DNA from: an uncultured Oscillospiraceae bacterium
GTDB lineage: Bacteria > Bacillota > Clostridia > Oscillospirales > Oscillospiraceae
Reading direction: 5' to 3'
DNA: 41,752 nucleotides
NCBI GenBank assembly: GCA_947631865.1
Contig: CANRNF010000019.1
Coordinates: 1 to 41,752 of the forward strand
Shown: in pieces, positions 8,868 through 16,221 of the stretch
Numbering within the stretch: the stretch's first letter is position 1
Layout: each line of letters starts with the position of its first letter
Notes under the pieces: model-generated
The model's database searches: none
The model's input: the letters and a program-made list of their open reading frames with translations, nothing else
Told to the model about the DNA's origin: nothing
Program-made: the position numbers and the translations under genes

Positions 8868-9911
8868 TTATATCCTATATTGCAAACGCTGAATAATATC
8901 TTCCGTCATCGTCTCAAGTTCAAACCACTTTGGGGACGGTAAATTATGTGGCATTTTTCCACCAAGAGTTCCACAAGCCGTTTGCTCCTTTCGTCCGAAT
9001 GAAGAGAACAGCTTTGCCTCAAACCCTATCGATTGCACGTAATCTAAAACTTTTTCTGCCTCTTCTTTGGGATAAGGTGACGAGCTGCTGATATCAGCGG
9101 TCGCGTTATATGTACAGAAACTCAGCCTATATCTTCTTGGGTCCAAATCTGAAACAATTTCTTTGATCCTATCCAGTTCATTTGAATACGAGAGATCTGT
9201 TCTACGAGGACAAAAGTCTTTGAATAGCATTATTCCAACACAGGGCTTTTCACCTGTAAAATCAACCATATCCCTCATAGCAAAAAGGGATTCCTTATAT
9301 GACCAGTGCTTTTCTATCGGCATAATCAATGCTCTCTCGCTGGCAGCATGTAGAGAAAAATGTAGAGTGACTCTCTGTGTATAGTAGTTATTTTTTATAT
9401 CATCCTTCAATGCTTCAATAGATTCTGGAACACCACTCGTTGCAAAAACGTGCCTATACACAGTTTGCCCCAGTTCTCTCATTGCCCTATTGGTCAATTC
9501 AATAGCAAGGCGAACTTGTGGATAGGATAAGCCTGGCTCTCCCTGTCCCATATATGCAAATTCTCTTGGTCTATTGTGCAATTCAGGATGATCGGAACAA
9601 TACATATCAGATAGGACCATAAAAATATTCTGTTTGGCAATGTCCCGATATGACAGCAACCCTCCAAAAGGTATTACATTTCCCGTCCTGCAGAACAGAC
9701 ATTGTGCTCCAAAAGTACGCAGAGCGCACCCAGCACTAACAGATGTCGTATATCCACAAACGTCATCTTTTTTAGAAACACTCCTTTGCGGAAAGGAAGC
9801 ACTCTCAACAAAGTATTTGCTTTCTTGGTTTCTCCAGGCATATCGCAGCCCCTCTCTCCCATCTGGCCCAAGCAAATCATAGCCTGTAATTGAGAGTTGA
9901 TGATTACACAT
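8868..9911 (-). CDS. RlmN-like radical SAM protein with C-x8-C-x2-C cluster motif
   Basis: The 347-residue protein is a stand-alone version of the radical SAM half of the downstream fusion. Shared blocks are ITGYDLLGPDG, SVSAGCAL, FAYMGQGEPG, RVTLHFSLHA, GFEAKLFSSFG and TACGTLG. Cluster cysteines are at about 62, 71 and 74, again C-x8-C-x2-C, as if five residues were inserted between RlmN's first and second cysteines. The conserved late Cys (about 313) is present. RlmN/Cfr enzymes methylate adenine in RNA using this chemistry, but these proteins are too divergent to assign the same substrate. The start at 9911 is chosen because AGGAAGG lies eight bases upstream; ATG at 9917 is also possible. 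The gene begins 14 bases after the stop of the glycosylase-like gene. Confidence 0.8.
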   Translation of the reverse strand: MCNHQLSITGYDLLGPDGREGLRYAWRNQESKYFVESASFPQRSVSKKDDVCGYTTSVSAGCALRTFGAQCLFCRTGNVIPFGGLLSYRDIAKQNIFMVLSDMYCSDHPELHNRPREFAYMGQGEPGLSYPQVRLAIELTNRAMRELGQTVYRHVFATSGVPESIEALKDDIKNNYYTQRVTLHFSLHAASERALIMPIEKHWSYKESLFAMRDMVDFTGEKPCVGIMLFKDFCPRRTDLSYSNELDRIKEIVSDLDPRRYRLSFCTYNATADISSSSPYPKEEAEKVLDYVQSIGFEAKLFSSFGRKEQTACGTLGGKMPHNLPSPKWFELETMTEDIIQRLQYRI

Positions 9912-9924
9912 AAGCATTTCCTTC

Positions 9925-10866
9925 CTAATAACTGGAGCCCAGATAATTTGGTTCGGCAATATGTAATAATTCAGGATTATAATTTACCGCGCAGCAAGTG
10001 GTGAAAAATGGGCATTTATTATATTTCTTCCGTGCCCATGCAGCATCTTCACCCTGCAGATAGCAATCGGGCTCACCTTCAACACAAATTGACCTGCCCA
10101 CAACCCATTCAATCTGATTGACTGATTTAATGCTCATATCAGTGTACTGACTAATCTCAATCACCACATCTGCACAGAGCTGCCTCAGCGCACCAACTGT
10201 GCTTTCGCGGCGATGAATGTCCGGCGATAGCACAAAGGTTAAACTTAGTTTTGTCTTTGGTGAGATTAGACCTCTACGCAGAAAGCATCGAATCAAATGG
10301 TAATCTATTGTAGGTTTGCAATATGCACCCAATGAAGCAAGCTGGCGATAGCTTGATAGCTTTTGGAAGAGCAGTTGTAACTTCTTTTCCTCCGGATCCT
10401 GTGAATAGGCCTGGCACTCACAGAGTTTTTTCCTGATCTCCTCTTCTGGCAAAACTTTTCCTGAAGAGCTTAAGAAAATATACTCATACCCGTTGCACTT
10501 CTTCGCAAGGAGTCCTATTTCTCGAAGCAATGATGCCCGCTCATTCGCTCTAATTCGTTCTGGCTTACTATAACCAATAAGCAAGCTGTTGATCTCATTA
10601 GCAGTTACGTTTGCCAAAGATTCTGGTTTCAACCACCCCGGCTGTTCCCTCGACTTTTGGTATACTGCTTGTCGCAGGAAGTCCCAGTTGATTTTATGGC
10701 ATATCGCTGAGCATATCATCTCGCAGGCAATTACACTGCTGATATCACACGAATCAAAGAAAACATTCTCTCTTGGAATGCTCCCCTCTAAATCGTGATA
10801 AACCGTCTCATAGTCGCAACCCAAAAAAGGAATACTAGAAACACTAAAGGCTTCGAGTAGTCGCAT
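9925..10866 (-). CDS. HhH-GPD / FeS DNA-glycosylase-like protein
   Basis: I read the 313-residue product as a divergent member of the EndoIII/MutY superfamily. Residues 40-125 are helical, with SLLIGYSKPERIRANERASL resembling the HhH-GPD fold. KPTIDYHLIRCFLRRGLI (184-201) resembles the family's P-x-V-D-T-H-V-x-R segment. The C-terminus has four cysteines at 261, 268, 285 and 291 (C-x6-C-x16-C-x5-C), matching the iron-sulphur loop of those enzymes (C-x6-C-x2-C-x5-C) with an insertion. No catalytic Lys/Asp could be assigned with confidence. The ATG at 10866 lacks a ribosome binding site. The same frame is open 32 codons further upstream, to 10962, with protein-like sequence (FEQLSLFSDEAE), but it has no standard start codon there. 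First gene of the five-gene island. Confidence 0.5.
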   Translation of the reverse strand: MRLLEAFSVSSIPFLGCDYETVYHDLEGSIPRENVFFDSCDISSVIACEMICSAICHKINWDFLRQAVYQKSREQPGWLKPESLANVTANEINSLLIGYSKPERIRANERASLLREIGLLAKKCNGYEYIFLSSSGKVLPEEEIRKKLCECQAYSQDPEEKKLQLLFQKLSSYRQLASLGAYCKPTIDYHLIRCFLRRGLISPKTKLSLTFVLSPDIHRRESTVGALRQLCADVVIEISQYTDMSIKSVNQIEWVVGRSICVEGEPDCYLQGEDAAWARKKYNKCPFFTTCCAVNYNPELLHIAEPNYLGSSY

Positions 10867-10975
10867 GGAGATGGTGCTGATATCTACTTTCTCTTCTGTT
10901 TTAGCTATATCAATATTTGTCTCTGCTTCATCGCTAAACAGAGATAATTGTTCAAAGCAGATTCAAATCACCCCC

Positions 10976-11077
10976 TATAACAACCTCCACACTTTGCTGG
11001 CCGAAATGGCTTACTTCTATTGTGATACATTTCAGAAACTAGACAAAGCCAATTCCACGACGATTGATATTACATAG
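10976..11077 (+). pseudogene. Possible IS1380-type transposase fragment
   Basis: The plus strand reads YNNLHTLLAEMAYFYCDTFQ followed by KLDKANSTTIDIT and a stop. This resembles the segment just before the catalytic Asp block of IS1380-family transposases (N-L-x-x-L-x-x-M-A-x-F, a D-x-F/Y pair, then an I-D-I-D-D-T type motif). Only about 34 codons remain and the Asp block itself is lost. The identification rests on pattern memory alone. If right, it marks an old insertion point at the right edge of the FHA/kinase island. Confidence 0.35.
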
Positions 11078-11194
11078 AAATCTAAATCTAGATATTTCCG
11101 CCGCATCATGGTAAACTATCTCATATCGATAGCTTATTCTTGGGAGGCCATACCATGACCGAAACAAATTACAAAATGAAAGGATGTCCCGCCA

Positions 11195-11197
11195 CCA
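11195..11197 (+). repeat. Target-site duplication CCA (left copy)
   Basis: CCA here is repeated at 12475-12477, directly outside the two terminal inverted repeats. Three bases is a usual duplication length for the IS3 family. Removing one copy together with the element restores the phosphoesterase reading frame, which supports the assignment strongly despite the short length. Confidence 0.85.
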
Positions 11198-11221
11198 TGA
11201 ACAGGACCCCATTTGTTAGAC
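11198..11221 (+). repeat. IS left terminal inverted repeat
   Basis: TGAACAGGACCCCATTTG followed by TTAGAC pairs with the complement of 12451-12474 at about 18 of 24 positions. The CCCCA and GTTAGAC blocks are identical. Confidence 0.8.
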
Positions 11222-11255
11222 AGTATGGTATACTGATAACGAATGGGGTGTTGTT

Positions 11256-11600
11256 ATGCCAAAAGGGAAGCCAAAATACAGCGGAGAATTCAAGCAAAGA
11301 GTCGTAGAGACAATGATGCGGGAGAAACTGAGCTACTGCGAAACGGCACGGGAATATGGAATAACCAATCACAAGTCAGTTGCCAGATGGGAGCGCATCT
11401 ATCTCGAAGAAGGGCCGGAAGGACTGTATATTGAGAGACGAGGGCGAGGAAGTAAAGGTCGTCCGCCAAAGGGACTGCGCCCGGAGGTAGAGGAAGATTT
11501 GCTGGCCGAGGTGCAGCGGTTACGGGCGGAGAATGCATATCTAAAAAAATTGAATGCCTTGGTTGCCGAGAGGGTACGGCAAGAGAGAAAGCGAAAGTGA
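11256..11600 (+). CDS. IS3-family transposase OrfA
   Basis: The 114-residue protein carries an N-terminal helix-turn-helix of the IS3 OrfA type (KPKYSGEFKQRVVETMM, then YCETAREYGITNHKSVARWE). A short basic region and a C-terminal leucine-zipper-like helix (LLAEVQRLRAENAYLKKL) follow. It binds the terminal repeats and, through the frameshift product, forms the DNA-binding part of the transposase. The frame ends at 11600, overlapping OrfB by four bases (GTGA). Confidence 0.9.
   Translation: MPKGKPKYSGEFKQRVVETMMREKLSYCETAREYGITNHKSVARWERIYLEEGPEGLYIERRGRGSKGRPPKGLRPEVEEDLLAEVQRLRAENAYLKKLNALVAERVRQERKRK
11543..11549 (+). other. Programmed -1 frameshift site (A AAA AAA)
   Basis: Seven A residues lie in the OrfA frame as A-AAA-AAA, the classic slippery heptamer of IS3 elements. 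The -1 frame is open from this point through to the OrfB start at 11597 and beyond, so slippage here would make the OrfAB fusion that acts as the transposase in this family. Slippage itself is inferred. Confidence 0.75.
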
Positions 11601-12439
11601 TATGGGAACTGAGGCATGAACACAAGGTGACGCTGTTGCTGGCCATTGCCGGTCTCCCTCGCAGCACATATTATTACTACACCAGAAAGCAGAAAGAGCC
11701 GGACAAATATGCTGGGTTGAAAGAGGAGATTTGCGCTATAGTGACAGAAAACAAAGGGCGATACGGCTACCGAAGAGTAACGCTTGAACTGCAAAACCGG
11801 GGATTCCACTATAACCACAAGCTTGTTATGAAGCTCATGAAGCAGCTTGGCGTGAGCAGCAAAGTAAGGATGAAGAAGTACTGTTCTTACAAGGGCGAGG
11901 TTGGGAAGGCAGCCCCGAACCTATTGGGAAGAGACTTCTCTGCCGAGAAGCCGAACCAGAAATGGGTCACCGATGTAACGGAATTCTCTTTGTTCGGAGA
12001 AAAGCTGTATCTGTCGCCTGTTCTTGATTTGTGCAGTGAGGATCTGGTCAGCTATACGATCTCCGAACGGCCAAGACTCGACATGGTCCTTTCCATGGTG
12101 GAAAAAGCGTTTACAACGATCCCGGATGATACGGGACTGATCCTGCACTCTGACCAGGGGTGGCAGTACCGGCACAAGCACTACCAGGAAATGTTGAAAG
12201 CAAAAGGTGTTAAGCAGAGTATGAGCCGGAAAGGAAACTGCTTGGACAACGCTGTAATGGAAAACTTCTTTGGGGTGCTCAAGTCAGAGCTGCTCTATCT
12301 GCAGCAGTTCGATTCCTTGGAACATTTCAAATCTGAACTTATTGACTATCTCGACTACTACAATAATCGCAGGATCAAGGCAAAATTAAAGGGCCTGACA
12401 CCTGCTCAGCACAGATACCAGACCCTTCGGGTCGCTTAG
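11597..12439 (+). CDS. IS3-family transposase OrfB (DDE integrase domain)
   Basis: The 280-residue frame begins at a GTG overlapping the OrfA stop and is also reachable by -1 frameshifting at 11543. After an HTH_21-type region (AGLPRSTYYYY, then GRYGYRRVTLELQNRG), the rve core shows the three catalytic acids: D in WVTDVTEFSLFG, D in ILHSDQGWQY, and E in DNAVMENFFGVLKSE. The ending YYNNRRIKAKLKGLTPAQ is typical. Length is normal, with no internal stop. Confidence 0.93.
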   Translation: MIWELRHEHKVTLLLAIAGLPRSTYYYYTRKQKEPDKYAGLKEEICAIVTENKGRYGYRRVTLELQNRGFHYNHKLVMKLMKQLGVSSKVRMKKYCSYKGEVGKAAPNLLGRDFSAEKPNQKWVTDVTEFSLFGEKLYLSPVLDLCSEDLVSYTISERPRLDMVLSMVEKAFTTIPDDTGLILHSDQGWQYRHKHYQEMLKAKGVKQSMSRKGNCLDNAVMENFFGVLKSELLYLQQFDSLEHFKSELIDYLDYYNNRRIKAKLKGLTPAQHRYQTLRVA

Positions 12440-12450
12440 TTCCTTTTTTC

Positions 12451-12474
12451 GTCTAACTTTTGGGGTTCACTTCA
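12451..12474 (-). repeat. IS right terminal inverted repeat
   Basis: Read on the minus strand this begins TGAAGTGAACCCCAAAAG and continues TTAGAC, mirroring 11198-11221. The bases just outside are CCA, the second copy of the duplication. Confidence 0.8.
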
Positions 12475-13253
12475 CCATCGCGTTCTTGGCGGATACTCAT
12501 GATACCGCGCCCGGACCGATCCTCACCTCTCTCCGTTCACGGCCGCCTGCGCTTATCGTTCATACCGGCGACTTCCTGCATGGCTGGAAGCAGCAGTCCG
12601 GCGTCCACATGGAGGAGTGCCGCAATGCAATGACCCTACTGCGGGGCTGCGCGGAGCTTGCGCCGACCTTCATTTCGATCGGCAACCACGAATCGTATCT
12701 CTCCGGGAACGATATAGAGCTCATCCACTCTACCGGCGTCACGCTTCTGGACAACAGCTATGCTGCGCTTGAGGTAAAGGGGAGAAGAGCAGTCATCGGC
12801 GGGCTTTCCTCCGGATACTATACCGCGTTCCGGCAGGGGAAAATATCCGCCTCGGAATCGTACTCCGAAATAAGGCGGCATCATAAAACGCCGGAGCCGG
12901 AGATTGGTTGGCTGCGGGATTTTGCCGGAGCGGACGGCTATCACATCCTCCTCATGCACCATCCCGAGTATATCTCCTGTGTCCCGGCGTCTGTTGAACT
13001 CACCTTGTCCGGGCACGCACACGGCGGACAGTGGAGATTCTACGACCTGCGCACAAAACAGTGGCGCGGTGTTTATGCGCCGGACCAGGGCCTGCTCCCG
13101 AAGCTCACCAGCGGCATCGTGGATGGACGGCTGATCATCAGCCGGGGGCTGAGCAACCCCGCGTTCGTTCCCAGGCTCCACAACGATACCGAGATCATCT
13201 ATATTGACAGCTGCTGACAGATCCTCTCGGCCGGAAAGCAAGGATAATATATA

Positions 13254-14174
13254 TCAGCGACCCAAATCAGTAAACAGATCCTCTGAATATGTACCATCCT
13301 CAACAAGACGTCGGACGGCCTCCGTCACCGCCGCTCTGTCCTCCTGGTAGGTCATGCCGAACCACTCATCCCGGGTAGGCAGGACCTGGACTCTCGCTTT
13401 TCCCTCCCGGATGTGACTGCCGATGATATCCGGCAGGAGATACTCGTCATGCAGCGGGTCCCGGATAGATGCCCGGAACGCCGCGAAGCCCGTCCGCAGG
13501 TCCTCCAGGAATGCCGGCGTCAGCATCCACATGTTCATAGATACCAGCTGATCTCCATCCAGCGCCACAAGGCCGCTGTCTGTCCGCACAGCAGCGCCTT
13601 GGGGCGTTTTTATAATGCCCCGCGTCTCCCTGATGCCGGCAAGATACCCGCTGTCATCCACGGCGCAAAGGCCCCGTGTCACGCCGCCGGCCTCAGAAAG
13701 CGTGTTTTTCAATGCGAACCCGATCATCCCATATACATTTTGTTCTTTGGGGCTGTATTCTCTCATAAAGCGCTGCGCCTGGATAAAGGCGTGCTTCCCA
13801 TAGTAGTCATCCGCGTTGATGACGGTGAAGGGTCCGTCCAGCAGGCCGAGACATGACAGGAGGGCGTGTCCCGTGCCCCAGGGCTTCTTCCGTCCGGCCG
13901 GCAGATCATCCGTCTCCTGGAACACATATTCCGGCCTGACGCCCAACGGCGCCAAGCGCCGCTCCAGCCTGTCACCGATGACCGCGCGGAAATCGCCGTA
14001 TGTGCTCCGACGGATGATGAAGGCTACCCGCCCAAAGCCCGCCTGCACGGCGTCGTGCACGGAATAGTCGATGATAAGCTCACCGTTCGGCCCCACGGGC
14101 TCCAGCTGTTTGATCCCTTTTCCGTATCGCGCGCCGACCCCGGCGGCCAATACGACAAGCGTCGTCTTGCTCAT
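13254..14174 (-). CDS. Sugar-1-phosphate-type nucleotidyltransferase
   Basis: The 306-residue protein is an NTP_transferase-fold enzyme. It has the signature VVLAAGVGARYGKGIKQLEP near the N-terminus (the Gly-rich loop with Arg, then Lys), an INADDYYG block with the metal-binding Asp near 115-120, and LHDEYLLPDI near the C-terminus. It would join a nucleotide to a phosphorylated sugar or alcohol; the substrate cannot be told. It starts six bases after the glf stop with AAAGGG upstream, so it is the last gene of the polysaccharide operon. It converges with the interrupted phosphoesterase across 36 bases. Confidence 0.82.
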   Translation of the reverse strand: MSKTTLVVLAAGVGARYGKGIKQLEPVGPNGELIIDYSVHDAVQAGFGRVAFIIRRSTYGDFRAVIGDRLERRLAPLGVRPEYVFQETDDLPAGRKKPWGTGHALLSCLGLLDGPFTVINADDYYGKHAFIQAQRFMREYSPKEQNVYGMIGFALKNTLSEAGGVTRGLCAVDDSGYLAGIRETRGIIKTPQGAAVRTDSGLVALDGDQLVSMNMWMLTPAFLEDLRTGFAAFRASIRDPLHDEYLLPDIIGSHIREGKARVQVLPTRDEWFGMTYQEDRAAVTEAVRRLVEDGTYSEDLFTDLGR

Positions 14175-14180
14175 ATCCCT

Positions 14181-15308
14181 TTAACCCTTTAATTCCCGTT
14201 CGCTCACGTCCAGCGCTGCGGCTATAACCTGGTCCATGTCGTAATACCTGTACTCCCCCAGCCGGCCGCCGAATATGATGTTCCTTTCCCTCTCCGCCAG
14301 CGCTTTGTACTGCCTGTACAGGGCGCTGTTTCTCTCGTCGTTCACCGGGTAATAAGGCTCGTCCCCTGGCTTCCACTCGCTGCTGTATTCCCGGCTGATC
14401 ACCGTTTTGGGCAGGTCGTTGCCCTCATCGTCCTTGCCGAACTGGAACCACTTGTGCTCGATGATCCGCGTCCAGGGCGTCTCCCGGTCCGTGTAATTCA
14501 CCGCCGCGTTCCCCTGGAAATTAGGTTTATCCAGCACTTCGGTCTCAAACCGCACACTTCGGTATTCCAACGCTCCCAATCCATAGCCGAAGTACGCGTC
14601 GATGGGTCCGGTATACACCACCCTCTCCGCCAGCGCGTCCAGCTCTGCCTTATGCTCCAGGTAATCCACGCCCAAGCGCACTTCGATGCCCTCCAGCATA
14701 TTGGCCACCATCTGGGTGTAACCGCCGACGGGGATGCCCTGGTACAGGGCGTTGAAGTAGTTGTTATCAAAGGTCAGCCGCACCGGCAGCCGCTTGATGA
14801 TGAACGCCGGCAGGGCCCTGCAGGGCCGGCCCCATTGCTTCTCCGTGTAGCCCTTCACAAGCTTTTCGTAGATGTCGGTCCCCACCAGGGAGATGGCCTG
14901 TTCCTCCAGGTTTTTCGGCTCTGTGATGCCGGCCGCTTTCCGCTGCTCCTCGATCTTCGCTGCGGCCTCCTCCGGCGTCGTCACGCCCCACATGCGATTG
15001 AAGGTGTACATGTTGAAGGGAAGAGAGTACAGCTCGCCGTGGTAGTTGGCCACCGGGGAATTGGTGAACCGATTGAACACAGCAAAGCTATTCACATAGT
15101 CCCAGACCCGTTTGTCGTTGGTATGGAAGATGTGGGCGCCATATGTATGCACGTGGATGCCCTCGATATCCTCGGTGTAGACGTTCCCCGCGATATGGGG
15201 CCGCTTGTCCACGACCAGCGCAGACTTGCCTGCATCTTTCATCTGTCGAGCGAATACCGCGCCATACAGGCCTGCGCCGACAATGAGATAGTTATATTTC
15301 CTTTCCAT
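14181..15308 (-). CDS. glf: UDP-galactopyranose mutase
   Basis: This flavoenzyme converts UDP-galactopyranose to UDP-galactofuranose. The 375-residue product has the family length and landmarks: FAD-binding YLIVGAGLYGAVFARQM at the N-terminus, HIAGNVYTEDIEGIHVHTYG, AHIFHTNDKRVWDYVN, GYTEKQWGRPCRALP, RLTFDNNYFNALYQGIP, and the C-terminal FGGRLGEYRYYDMDQVI with the diphosphate-binding Arg. The ATG at 15308 has AGAGGG five bases upstream. With galE in the same locus it indicates galactofuranose in the polymer. It lies eight bases after the glycyl radical activase. Confidence 0.97.
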   Translation of the reverse strand: MERKYNYLIVGAGLYGAVFARQMKDAGKSALVVDKRPHIAGNVYTEDIEGIHVHTYGAHIFHTNDKRVWDYVNSFAVFNRFTNSPVANYHGELYSLPFNMYTFNRMWGVTTPEEAAAKIEEQRKAAGITEPKNLEEQAISLVGTDIYEKLVKGYTEKQWGRPCRALPAFIIKRLPVRLTFDNNYFNALYQGIPVGGYTQMVANMLEGIEVRLGVDYLEHKAELDALAERVVYTGPIDAYFGYGLGALEYRSVRFETEVLDKPNFQGNAAVNYTDRETPWTRIIEHKWFQFGKDDEGNDLPKTVISREYSSEWKPGDEPYYPVNDERNSALYRQYKALAERERNIIFGGRLGEYRYYDMDQVIAAALDVSERELKG

Positions 15309-15316
15309 GGTTCCCT

Positions 15317-16117
15317 CTATATCCTGCAGACCTCCGCAGGCACGCCGGTATTCATCACTATCGCTTCCTTGTACCGCTCCAAAGACTCGTCCGTCACGGT
15401 GTGCAGGTCCAGGGGCGTCCTGCCAAGGGAGATGTACTTACTCTGGCCCAGATTGTGCTCCTTGATCAGCTCCACCTTCATGGGCGGATATTTCTTTATC
15501 AGATCAACGGCTGCCTGGCGGTTCGCCTCGCTGTCGGTAAAGCCACCTATGACCGGAACGCGAAGGACCGCCAGCTTTCCCGCAGCGAAGAGCGTCCTCA
15601 CATTTTCCAGATACTGCTCCAGTTCCCCATGCAGGACGGTCCTGCACCGCTCCCCATCCAGTATCTTGATGTCCACATAGAACAGGTCGATGTACTTTAT
15701 TGCCAGCTCCAGCTTTTCCGCCGGGACGAACAGACTCGTCTCCACACACTGGTGTACACCCGCTTTCTTCAACGCGCGAAACGCCAGCTCCAGTTTATCT
15801 GCCTGCAAGAGGGACTCCCCGCCGGACCAGGTCACGCCGCCCGGCAGCGCGTCCAGGCCCTCTCCACCGCCTCGCTGGCGATAGAACAGCTCGTCCTTCA
15901 TGACCTCCCGGACCAGCTCCTCGCAGGAAATATACCGGCCATACGTGCCCGGTACGCCGTCCTTCACATAGTCCTCCGGTCCTGGCTCCAAATTCTCAGG
16001 GTTGGCGCACCACGGGCAGCGCAGAGCGCAGCCCTTGCAGAACACGGTCGTGCGTATCCCCGGACCGTCATGGAGAGAAAACCGCTGAATATTCGTTATC
16101 AGAATGCGTTCGTCCAT
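15317..16117 (-). CDS. Glycyl-radical enzyme activase (radical SAM, PflA type)
   Basis: The 266-residue protein has the activase N-terminus FSLHDGPGIRTTVFCKGC with the cluster motif C-x3-C-x2-C (CALRC, then PWC), followed by NPENL, GGVTWSGGESLLQ and FYVDIKILDGERC. It would use S-adenosylmethionine to place a radical on the glycine of its partner enzyme. It lacks the extra ferredoxin-like cysteines found in the longer activases of glycerol or choline lyases, so it is of the compact PflA kind. The only visible partner is the glycyl radical enzyme at 18798-20834, two genes upstream in the same operon. The ATG at 16117 is set by homology; the upstream ribosome binding site is weak. The open frame extends further upstream, but that stretch is not protein-like. 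Confidence 0.92.
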   Translation of the reverse strand: MDERILITNIQRFSLHDGPGIRTTVFCKGCALRCPWCANPENLEPGPEDYVKDGVPGTYGRYISCEELVREVMKDELFYRQRGGGEGLDALPGGVTWSGGESLLQADKLELAFRALKKAGVHQCVETSLFVPAEKLELAIKYIDLFYVDIKILDGERCRTVLHGELEQYLENVRTLFAAGKLAVLRVPVIGGFTDSEANRQAAVDLIKKYPPMKVELIKEHNLGQSKYISLGRTPLDLHTVTDESLERYKEAIVMNTGVPAEVCRI

Positions 16118-16221
16118 ATCATCTTTTTGTCGATGCTTTGCCCTTCTGTCAAGCCCACACGCGAACACCACTCCATAGAGGCCAGCGCACGATAAGGTGA
16201 TCGAATCGCATGGGCTTTTTC

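Larger units (their letters stand above)
11198..12474 (+). mobile_element. IS3-family insertion sequence, IS150-like ends
   Basis: The element is 1,277 bases and looks complete. It has 24-base imperfect terminal inverted repeats (11198-11221 and 12451-12474, about 18 of 24 matching, both starting TGAA), two overlapping transposase frames, an A7 slippery site and a 3-bp duplication (CCA). The ends with CCCCA...GTTAGAC are typical of the IS150 group. It sits inside a metallophosphoesterase gene whose two halves are otherwise undamaged, so the insertion is probably recent. Confidence 0.92.
11155..13217 (+). pseudogene. Calcineurin-like metallophosphoesterase, interrupted by IS3-family element
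   Basis: The gene begins at the ATG at 11155, with TGGGAGG seven bases upstream. Its first 43 bases encode MTETNYKMKGCPAT. The insertion sequence (11198-12474) and one copy of the CCA duplication then intervene, and the frame resumes at 12478. Joining the two parts gives an uninterrupted 260-residue protein running ...CPATIAFLADTHDTAPGPI. All metal-binding blocks are present: ADTHD, HTGDF, SIGNHES, LMHHPEY and SGHAHGGQ. This is a YkuE-like bacterial phosphoesterase of unknown substrate. The 3' part alone could start at a TTG at 12486, but that would remove the first strand. It is the only intact-length gene on the plus strand outside the IS and converges on the nucleotidyltransferase at 13254. 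Confidence 0.9.

Noticed and set aside
11100-11150. Palindrome-like ATCGATA as an operator for the interrupted phosphoesterase
   Set aside because: Too short and without a matching promoter pattern; likely chance in AT-rich DNA.
14454-15680. Long plus-strand open frame opposite glf and the activase
   Set aside because: Shadow of the GC-rich minus-strand genes: no family resemblance, rich in His/Arg/Leu as expected from antisense codons, and no ribosome binding site.
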